Assembly (NCBI GenBank): GCA_038226175.1
Contig: JBBRQP010000108.1
Span: forward strand, 1-8,903
DNA: 8,903 bases
Direction: 5' to 3'
Source of the DNA: JBBRQP01 sp038226175
Lineage (GTDB): Bacteria > Cyanobacteriota > Cyanobacteriia > Gloeobacterales > Anthocerotibacteraceae
The stretch's first letter is position 1. Each line of letters starts with the position of its first letter. A program made the position numbers and the translations under genes. Below are positions 1 through 4,770 of the stretch, piece after piece. A model generated the notes under the pieces. The model was not told the DNA's origin and ran no database searches. It saw only the letters and a list, made by a program, of their open reading frames with translations.

Positions 1-107
1 CAAATAATTTGCAGGTGGGTGCGTTCCACCCCGTCCGTTGCTTGGCGGTAGCGCTTTTCTAATTCTTCCACACTCAGGTGGTTCACAAGACTAAGGTTCT
101 TTACCAT
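1..107 (-). CDS. IS630-family transposase, N-terminal fragment (runs off the left edge)
   Basis: The reverse strand from ATG 107-105 is open to the window edge and gives 35 complete residues. They include the stretch LSVEELEKRYRQATDGVER, followed by THLQII. From memory of the family, this is the typical start of the helix-turn-helix DNA-binding region of cyanobacterial IS630/Tc1-mariner-type transposases; the DDE catalytic domain would lie outside the window. An in-frame TAA lies two codons before the ATG, so this is the first ATG available. The AAGG just before it is too close to be a good ribosome binding site, so the GTG at 86-84 is an alternative start. The reading frame is antisense to the first part of the beta-propeller remnant, so that remnant's apparent start lies inside the IS. 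The family call is fairly secure; whether the element is intact cannot be seen. Confidence 0.8.
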   Translation of the reverse strand, partial: MVKNLSLVNHLSVEELEKRYRQATDGVERTHLQII

Positions 108-142
108 ACCTTATTCTATAAGCGGAAAGTGTATAACAAGTA
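1..142 (-). mobile_element. End of an IS630-family insertion sequence (inner boundary approximate)
   Basis: This interval is the transposase start plus the short non-coding end expected between the start codon and the terminal inverted repeat. IS630 elements insert at and duplicate a TA dinucleotide. The TA at 141-142 is one candidate junction, because the protein reading of the disrupted gene becomes family-like just after it (PWMWKDPE, from about 147). A 5-bp inverted repeat, GTGTA (129-133) and TACAC (141-145), sits at the same place. The other end of the element is outside the window, so neither the terminal repeat nor the target duplication can be confirmed. Confidence 0.5.
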
Positions 143-590
143 CACACCCTGGATGTGGAAAGACCCAGAATTTAATAATGAGTTGGTTTTCTTTGCCCTA
201 GTCGATGATCTAGGGCCACCCAGTGGCGATCCGACGGGTCAACATTTAGATATCTATCGTCAAATCAATGGCACTTGGCAGAAGATCAATACAATTGCCC
301 CAGCACCGCCTAATCGCCCCAATTATTATTCTCCCGAACCATTTGTTTATAACGGTAAATCCTACATATTTTTTACAGCAGCAGCAGGCGGCAATGGCTC
401 GACCGATGCTGATGTCTGGATTGCAGCGATTGACCCAGCGGCTCCTTTATCGCGTCAGGTGAGTGCATCAACTCCGGGTAAACGTTTTGATCCAGAAGTC
501 CTGATTTTGACTGGTGGTCCGGTGATTTATTACACCGAAAATTCTAGCAATGGGGTAAGGTTGCTGCACCGCTCTGCCACAGGGTTGTAG
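78..590 (+). pseudogene. Beta-propeller (GH43-like) hypothetical protein, 5' end replaced by an insertion sequence
   Basis: The open frame is 170 codons from a GTG at 78, but about its first 22 codons are antisense to IS630 sequence and an in-frame TAA at 60-62 closes it upstream. The native portion begins around PWMWKDPEFNNE (residues 24-35). It continues with blade-like units: NELVFFALVDD, SPEPFVYNGKSYIFF (85-99) and a later DPEVLI...PVIYYTEN (138-155). Such repeats of an acidic W/DPE turn followed by hydrophobic strands resemble five-bladed propellers of the GH43/GH32 superfamily or related uncharacterised secreted proteins. I cannot identify a catalytic triad, and a function would be a guess. 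The C-terminus (RSATGL) looks natural. No Shine-Dalgarno sequence precedes GTG 78 or ATG 153. I infer that the N-terminal part, with any signal peptide, lies beyond the IS or is lost. The stop codon is 3 bp from the end of the convergent asparaginase gene. Confidence 0.6.
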
Positions 591-593
591 CCC

Positions 594-1466
594 TCAGAAG
601 CTAAAAGCTACTTGGTCGCCCTGGGTATAGGCAGCAAGTAAAATCGGTGTATTTTTGCGCCAACTCACCTGACCAGTATGTGCCAAGGCAATCACGCCAT
701 AATCGCGGTTACGTTGTGCTGCTTCGCTTATGGTGCGATCCAACGCTTCGTCTAAACTTAAGCCATCGGTCACTCGAACCACAATACGCACGGCGACGCC
801 TTCATCAATAATGTCTTCGCCAATGCCCGTGCAACTAACGCCAGCCCAGCTATTGGCGTAATTACCCGCAGGTTGAGCCGAATCACTGACCCGCCCATTA
901 CGCTCAAAGCCGCGTCCGCCAGTCGAAGTCGCTGCACTGATATGGCCTGCTTGATCTAAGGCCACAGCACCGACTGTGCCCATTGAGACTGCACCCGCAT
1001 TCTGGAAGATGCCAGTTTGCTTTTGTTCGACCCATTCGGTTAAGCGTTTGAGGGTAATCGGATCATAGGGCGGAATCGCTAGTTCACGAGCTAAGTAGTT
1101 GGCACCGGTTTCTGAGAGAACACGGTCTGGGGAGGTCTGGAGGGCTTGAGCCAAAAGAATAGGGTGTTGGACGCACGATACATTAATCACGCCACTAAAA
1201 CTAACGCGGTGACCGTCCATCAAGCCCGCACTCATGCGCACCTGACCGTCGGACTGAAGTACAGACCCAGTTCCAGAATTATAAAGGGGGTCATCTTCGA
1301 GACGGGTGACCGCAAGCACTGTGGCCTCAGTTGCCGTCATGCCCTGACGTAGAGCAGTTTGCACTTCTTTGACAATCTGTGCCAAGGAATGTTGCACGGT
1401 GGCGATTTGGCTGGCATCACTTAGGGCTAAGCCTGCGCCGCCATGGATGATCAACTGTGGTTCCAT
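594..1466 (-). CDS. iaaA: Plant-type L-asparaginase / isoaspartyl peptidase (Ntn-hydrolase)
   Basis: This encodes a 290-aa precursor of the family that hydrolyses L-asparagine and beta-aspartyl (isoaspartyl) dipeptides. Family members cleave themselves into alpha and beta subunits, freeing a threonine as N-terminal nucleophile. Visible family marks are IIHGGAG near the N-terminus, YNSGTGSV, the processing site MGTVGAVALD with Thr164 as the predicted nucleophile, ATSTGG shortly after, GRVSDS (Arg192, Asp195) and CTGIGE (Thr213, Gly214, Gly216) for substrate binding. Length and order match the family. I chose ATG 1466 rather than ATG 1490: AGGAGA (1476-1481) lies 9 nt before 1466, and the HGGAG motif then falls at the usual distance from the N-terminus. 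The gene starts 45 bp after the dnaX stop on the same strand, so it is probably co-transcribed with dnaX. A cytoplasmic enzyme is expected, as no signal peptide is seen. Confidence 0.92.
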   Translation of the reverse strand: MEPQLIIHGGAGLALSDASQIATVQHSLAQIVKEVQTALRQGMTATEATVLAVTRLEDDPLYNSGTGSVLQSDGQVRMSAGLMDGHRVSFSGVINVSCVQHPILLAQALQTSPDRVLSETGANYLARELAIPPYDPITLKRLTEWVEQKQTGIFQNAGAVSMGTVGAVALDQAGHISAATSTGGRGFERNGRVSDSAQPAGNYANSWAGVSCTGIGEDIIDEGVAVRIVVRVTDGLSLDEALDRTISEAAQRNRDYGVIALAHTGQVSWRKNTPILLAAYTQGDQVAFSF

Positions 1467-1511
1467 CTTTCTACTTCTCCTAGCGCCCATTAGTATAACC
1501 AGAAGCAGACT

Positions 1512-3251
1512 TCAAAAATCATCTGCATCATCGGTTGCTTCGGCGGCTAATTCTGGGGGCAGCGTGACCGACTCTGGCGCGGTGATCAGCGTGCCATTAA
1601 AAAAACTTGCTACCGAACGCGCGGCGTTATTGAGTTCTTGGTCAATGGCACTCAGCGGTGGCTCGGCGACAGGTGCAGGTGCCAGACTCTTTGCGACCGG
1701 AGTTGAGACGGCTACCGCCAATGGAGGTGTAGTAGGCGGTGTATTAATTGCGGTTTCTGCATATTTAAATTCAACTTTGAGGGTACGACCCAAAAAACCA
1801 GTTACAGCGGTAATGACGGCCTCGCGGCGTTGTAGACCACTCTTGGGATCAAATAAAACTTTTTTGAGAAAATAATCGTTATCAAATCCAAAAATAATCC
1901 GTTCGCTACTCTCCTCCAACACAAATGCCTGTGATAGTACCGCTTTAGCTGTGGGGCGAACTGCGTTAATAAAGTCATTCCACTGAGCCTTGAGCTGGCC
2001 GTTTACAGGTACTGGCGGTGGTGCGACCACTTGCAGATGTGGCCGAGCAGAGGGGCTAGCTACTATTGGTTCGGGTGGCGGTGGTGTGGGTGTGACTAAA
2101 ACTACAGGTTGTGGTGCAATTGGTGGTGACACTTGAACAATTGGAGCAGCAATACTTGGGGGGGTACGGGTCAGCTCTAGTAAGGTCACCTCCAGCCAAA
2201 GACGTGGCTGGGTACTGTGTTTGATCAGCGGTTCTGCTTCACGTAACGTATTTTGCATCCGTAGTACCTGATCTTGGCTGAGGGTGGGTCCTAGGCTCAC
2301 TAGTTTTTCCCAAGTCGGACGGGTCAAGGTCACCCATTCTTGCTGTTCAGGCGAGACTTGGGCGAGGAGTACATCTCGCAAAAAACCAACTAAATCTTGT
2401 AAGACCTGAATTGGTTCGCGTCCCCGGTCAATTAAATGACGGCTCAGGGTCAGCACGGCTGTGATATCTGCTGCCAAAACCGCCTCGAGCAAACGCAATA
2501 AATCTTGCTCTGGCACCGACCCGACCAGATCCCAGACCTGCGTGACTTGAACCATTCCATCCAACAGACCCAACTGATCTAGCAAACTTTCGGCATCACG
2601 CAGGCCACCTTGAGCAATTTGTGCCACCAAGGTCAGAGCCTCAGCGGTGATCTCAATTTGCTCTAATTCAGCAATCTTACGCAAATGACCCGTCATTGCC
2701 TCAAGGGGAATCCGCTTAAAATCAAAGCGCTGACAACGCGAAATAATCGTTGGTAAGACCCGTTGCGGATCGGTTGTTGCCAAGATGAAAATTACCCTCT
2801 GCGGTGGTTCTTCGAGGGTTTTGAGCAAGGCATTGAAGGCAGCCGAACTGAGCATATGGACTTCATCGATAATATAGACTTTATAAAAAGCCCGAGCGGG
2901 AGCCAATTGTGCCCGTTCGATTAGTTCCCGAATATTATCAACGCCTGTGTTACTCGCTGCGTCAATTTCGATGACATCAAGGGCTGAACCCAGGGTGATA
3001 TCTTTACACAGATCACAAACTCCACAGGGCTGAGGGCTAACCCCAGTTTGGCAGTTGATGGATTTGGCTAAAATTCGTGCTGTTGAGGTTTTGCCAGTTC
3101 CGCGCGATCCCGTAAATAAATAAGCATGCGCTAATTTCCCTGTCCGCAAAGCATTACTTAGGGTATCAACGATAGGTTTTTGTCCTACCAATTGGGCAAA
3201 ATTTTGGGGACGATATTTCAAAAAAAGCGGCTGATACACAGATACAGACAA
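1512..3251 (-). CDS. dnaX: DNA polymerase III subunits gamma/tau (clamp loader ATPase)
   Basis: DnaX is the AAA+ motor of the replicative clamp loader. The 579-aa product shows Walker A GSRGTGKT (48-55), a four-cysteine zinc site (Cys67, 76, 79, 82), Walker B YIIDEVHM (126-133), sensor 1 LATTDP, the arginine-finger motif SRC (171-173) and sensor 2 GGLRDAES (216-222). Domain III follows to about 362. A proline-rich linker (about 363-418), a folded region (about 420-500) and an acidic tail ending DDADDF complete a tau-like protein. Some cyanobacterial DnaX proteins carry an intein; none is present here. I saw no clear A-rich slippery site that would yield a short gamma form. The start is a TTG with GAAAGG (3258-3263) 6 nt upstream; GTG at residue 5 is the alternative. 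The gene diverges from psaE and runs into the asparaginase gene. Confidence 0.97.
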   Translation of the reverse strand: MSVSVYQPLFLKYRPQNFAQLVGQKPIVDTLSNALRTGKLAHAYLFTGSRGTGKTSTARILAKSINCQTGVSPQPCGVCDLCKDITLGSALDVIEIDAASNTGVDNIRELIERAQLAPARAFYKVYIIDEVHMLSSAAFNALLKTLEEPPQRVIFILATTDPQRVLPTIISRCQRFDFKRIPLEAMTGHLRKIAELEQIEITAEALTLVAQIAQGGLRDAESLLDQLGLLDGMVQVTQVWDLVGSVPEQDLLRLLEAVLAADITAVLTLSRHLIDRGREPIQVLQDLVGFLRDVLLAQVSPEQQEWVTLTRPTWEKLVSLGPTLSQDQVLRMQNTLREAEPLIKHSTQPRLWLEVTLLELTRTPPSIAAPIVQVSPPIAPQPVVLVTPTPPPPEPIVASPSARPHLQVVAPPPVPVNGQLKAQWNDFINAVRPTAKAVLSQAFVLEESSERIIFGFDNDYFLKKVLFDPKSGLQRREAVITAVTGFLGRTLKVEFKYAETAINTPPTTPPLAVAVSTPVAKSLAPAPVAEPPLSAIDQELNNAARSVASFFNGTLITAPESVTLPPELAAEATDDADDF

Positions 3252-3276
3252 AGGTTGCCTTTCTACTATAACCCGG

Positions 3277-3305
3277 CCCTGTAGGAGACTTGTTCCTTGA
3301 CAGGG
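3277..3305 (-). promoter_or_regulatory. Stem-loop in the dnaX leader
   Basis: CCCTGT (3277-3282) pairs with ACAGGG (3300-3305), and AGGA (3283-3286) pairs with TCCT (3294-3297). This leaves a 7-nt loop and a 2-nt bulge (TG, 3298-3299), about ten base pairs in total. It lies roughly 25 nt before the dnaX start codon and just upstream of its ribosome binding site. No T-run follows on either strand, so it does not look like an intrinsic terminator. A role in dnaX leader folding is possible but is inference. Confidence 0.4.
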
Positions 3306-3449
3306 TCTTCAGGGTTGCGTGAGAAACACAAAAAATTGATGTCTTAGATCGCGCAAATAACAACGTGTAATTAAGTAAAAAAAAGTAACCCGCAACGCCG
3401 TTTTACCTATGTTCGCGACCTGAAGCAATCCAGGGTGGAAAACGCGGTC

Positions 3450-3495
3450 ACAGTTTTAGAGCTTCTGACATCTAGGTCAGCTTGCTCACCACTGT
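3450..3495. other. Stacked inverted repeat, possible structured RNA or operator
   Basis: Three nested complementary pairs lie in register: ACAG (3450-3453) with CTGT (3492-3495), GAGC (3459-3462) with GCTC (3484-3487), and CTGAC (3465-3469) with GTCAG (3476-3480). The apical loop is 6 nt and the internal loops are 5/4 and 2/3 nt. Thirteen pairs in a 46-nt span of non-coding DNA is more than I would expect casually, but no statistics were run. If psaE is transcribed from near 3582, this element lies upstream of the start site and would act as DNA. If an upstream promoter is used, it would be in the 5' leader. Confidence 0.35.
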
Positions 3496-3569
3496 TGCTC
3501 CTAATCTTCCGTGCGCGTAAGTTATAGATCGGGACAATGAGGCAGTCACCAACGCCGCAGGCTTGTATC

Positions 3570-3590
3570 TATATTACAGTTTTTTAACAT
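3570..3590 (+). promoter_or_regulatory. Candidate psaE promoter with HLR1-like repeats
   Basis: TATATT (3570-3575) matches five of six bases of the -10 consensus and lies about 85 nt before the psaE start; no good -35 box is visible at 16-18 nt. TTACA (3574-3578) and TTAACA (3584-3589) start 10 nt apart. That is the period of HLR1 sites, two imperfect octamers of the form (G/T)TTACA(T/A)(T/A) separated by 2 nt, bound by the regulator RpaB in front of photosystem I and high-light genes. The second half-site is a poor match, so the HLR1 reading is tentative. Confidence 0.3.
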
Positions 3591-3646
3591 CAAGAGCAGC
3601 CCTTTGCGCCCAACTCAATGGTATTTTGAAGGGACATCGTGGTTAT

Positions 3647-3652
3647 TAAGGA
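3647..3652 (+). promoter_or_regulatory. psaE ribosome binding site
   Basis: TAAGGA lies 7 nt before ATG 3660. This decides the psaE start in favour of MAIQKGSQ over the in-frame GTG at 3639, which would place the Shine-Dalgarno sequence inside the coding region and add seven residues absent from the family. Confidence 0.75.
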
Positions 3653-3659
3653 CACCGTC

Positions 3660-3854
3660 ATGGCCATCCAAAAGGGTTCACAAGTCCGCATTCTCCGTTC
3701 CGAGTCATACTGGTATAACGACCTCGGAACCGTCGCTTCAGTCGATAAAGGCCCCAAAGTTATTTATCCGGTGACGGTGCGTTTTGAGAAGGTTAATTAC
3801 TCCAATCTCAACACCAATAACTTCTCCTTGGATGAACTCGAAGAAGTAGGCTAG
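3660..3854 (+). CDS. psaE: Photosystem I reaction centre subunit IV (PsaE)
   Basis: PsaE is a small SH3-fold extrinsic protein on the cytoplasmic face of photosystem I. It helps dock ferredoxin and flavodoxin and supports cyclic electron flow. The 64-aa product carries the family signatures VRILRSESYWYNDLGTVASV (9-28), YPVTVRFEKVNY (36-47) and NTNNFSLDEL (51-60). It is at the short end for the family. The loop between KVNY and NTNNF is only three residues (SNL), where some cyanobacteria carry a longer Gly/Ser-rich insertion, and the basic C-terminal tail seen in others is missing. The start ATG 3660 has TAAGGA 7 nt upstream. Its TAG stop overlaps the mutM GTG start by one base, so the two genes are co-transcribed. 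Confidence 0.97.
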   Translation: MAIQKGSQVRILRSESYWYNDLGTVASVDKGPKVIYPVTVRFEKVNYSNLNTNNFSLDELEEVG

Positions 3855-4699
3855 TGCCGGAACTGCCCGAAGTTGAAACCGTCCGTCGCAGTCTGCTGCC
3901 TCACATCACAGGGCGGTTAATTAAACATGTGCATATCTATCGCCCATCGGTTGTGGCGCACCCGACTGTAGCTGAATTTAGCACGCAGTTGGTGGGTCAA
4001 CGGTTTGCCAACACAACCGAGCGGCGGGGCAAATATTTACTTTTAGGTCTAGCTAATGAGGGTTGGCTGGGCGTTCATTTGCGGATGACAGGCAGATTGG
4101 TGACAGCTAAAGCGGAGGATCAGCGTGCAACTCCTCATTTGAGAGCCAAGTTCGAGCTAGATGACGAACAGTCTCTTGAGTTTCATGATGCCCGTGCTTT
4201 TGGGCGATTATGGTATGTTGCGCCTCAAGAAGTCCTGGAGCAGGTGATCGTGACCTTAGCCAAGCTAGGCCCCGAGCCGGAAGATTTGACCAGTGAACGG
4301 CTCAGAAAAGCGTTTGTCCGGCGTTCAATACCGATCAAAGTAGCGTTGCTTGACCAGACTTGTTTGGCGGGTCTAGGTAATATTTATGCCGATGAAAGTT
4401 TATTTGAGGCCAAAATTCATCCCCAAACCCCGGCATCTGCCTTAGATATGAACCAACTTGAGACTTTGGTTATCGTAATTCAGCAGGTTTTGGCGCAGGC
4501 TGTAGCCGCAGGTGGCACAACAGTGCGCGATTATGTCAATGGGCAAGGCGTTAAGGGAGAATTTCAGGGACAATTACAGGTTTACGGTCGTTATCACAAA
4601 CCCTGTCTTACATGTGGAACCTTGCTCGAACGTCTACGTCTAGGAGGAAGGTCAAGCCATTTTTGTCCGATTTGTCAGCCGCCGCCAGTTTCTTTGTAA
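3854..4699 (+). CDS. mutM: Formamidopyrimidine-DNA glycosylase (Fpg/MutM)
   Basis: This base-excision repair enzyme removes 8-oxoguanine and formamidopyrimidines and then nicks the abasic site. The 281-aa protein begins PELPEVETVRR, giving the catalytic Pro2 (Schiff base) and Glu3 after removal of the initiator. Other marks are Lys60 in RRGKYLLL, HLRMTGR (75-81) with the intercalating Met78, DARAFGRL (112-119), GLGNIYADE (173-181) for the helix-two-turn-helix, and a C-terminal zinc finger with Cys251, Cys254, Cys271 and Cys274 around GGRSSHF. All key residues are present and the length is normal. The GTG start shares its G with the psaE TAG stop. No separate Shine-Dalgarno sequence is obvious, so translation is probably coupled to psaE. 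A psaE-fpg linkage is known in other cyanobacteria and fits a role in surviving photo-oxidative damage. Confidence 0.97.
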   Translation: MPELPEVETVRRSLLPHITGRLIKHVHIYRPSVVAHPTVAEFSTQLVGQRFANTTERRGKYLLLGLANEGWLGVHLRMTGRLVTAKAEDQRATPHLRAKFELDDEQSLEFHDARAFGRLWYVAPQEVLEQVIVTLAKLGPEPEDLTSERLRKAFVRRSIPIKVALLDQTCLAGLGNIYADESLFEAKIHPQTPASALDMNQLETLVIVIQQVLAQAVAAGGTTVRDYVNGQGVKGEFQGQLQVYGRYHKPCLTCGTLLERLRLGGRSSHFCPICQPPPVSL

Positions 4700-4706
4700 T
4701 TCATTG

Positions 4707-4739
4707 CACGTTGTGATCTGGCAAGATCTCCACATCGTG
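4707..4739. other. Imperfect stem-loop after mutM
   Basis: CACG (4707-4710) pairs with CGTG (4736-4739), TGT (4712-4714) with ACA (4732-4734), and GATCT (4715-4719) with AGATC (4724-4728), around a GGCA loop with a 3-nt bulge and one T-T mismatch. It lies 8 bp after the mutM stop. No T-run follows, so if it terminates transcription it is not a classical intrinsic terminator; 3'-end protection is an alternative. Confidence 0.3.
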
Positions 4740-4770
4740 GGTTAAACTTCAACAAAGGTAATGCAGCACC

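Larger units (their letters stand above)
3252..3659. other. Gene-free spacer between divergent dnaX and psaE
   Basis: About 400 bp without a supported gene. It must hold promoters for dnaX (leftward) and psaE (rightward). Contents I can see are a stem-loop near dnaX (3277-3305), an AT-rich stretch with an eight-A run around 3370-3387, a three-helix inverted-repeat structure (3450-3495), a TATATT box (3570-3575) and the psaE ribosome binding site (3647-3652). I found no convincing dnaX -35/-10 pair. No tRNA or known small RNA was recognised. The only small frames, such as a 16-codon ATG frame at 3537-3587, lack ribosome binding sites. Confidence 0.7.

Noticed and set aside
581..611. Small inverted repeats (AGGG/CCCT and GTAGC/GCTAC) where the propeller remnant meets the asparaginase gene
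   Set aside because: Stems of 4-5 bp without T-runs are too weak to call a terminator.
1467..1490. Upstream ATG adding eight residues to the asparaginase
   Set aside because: The AGGAGA ribosome binding site falls within this stretch and is well spaced for ATG 1466.
1369..1875. 168-codon plus-strand open frame opposite the dnaX 3' end and the asparaginase start
   Set aside because: It is antisense to the Pro/Ala-rich dnaX tail, has low-complexity composition, straddles two real genes and has no family-like sequence.
3453..3463. GTTTTAGAGCT, identical to the start of the well-known type II-A CRISPR repeat
   Set aside because: It occurs once, without spacers, a second copy, an anti-repeat or any cas gene nearby; an 11-base match in AT-rich spacer is best taken as coincidence.
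3537..3587. 16-codon ATG frame in the psaE/dnaX spacer
   Set aside because: There is no convincing ribosome binding site, it matches no known photosystem small subunit, and it overlaps the candidate psaE promoter.
3639..3659. GTG start adding seven residues to PsaE
   Set aside because: The Shine-Dalgarno TAAGGA would lie inside the extended frame, and PsaE proteins begin at the equivalent of MAIQKGS.
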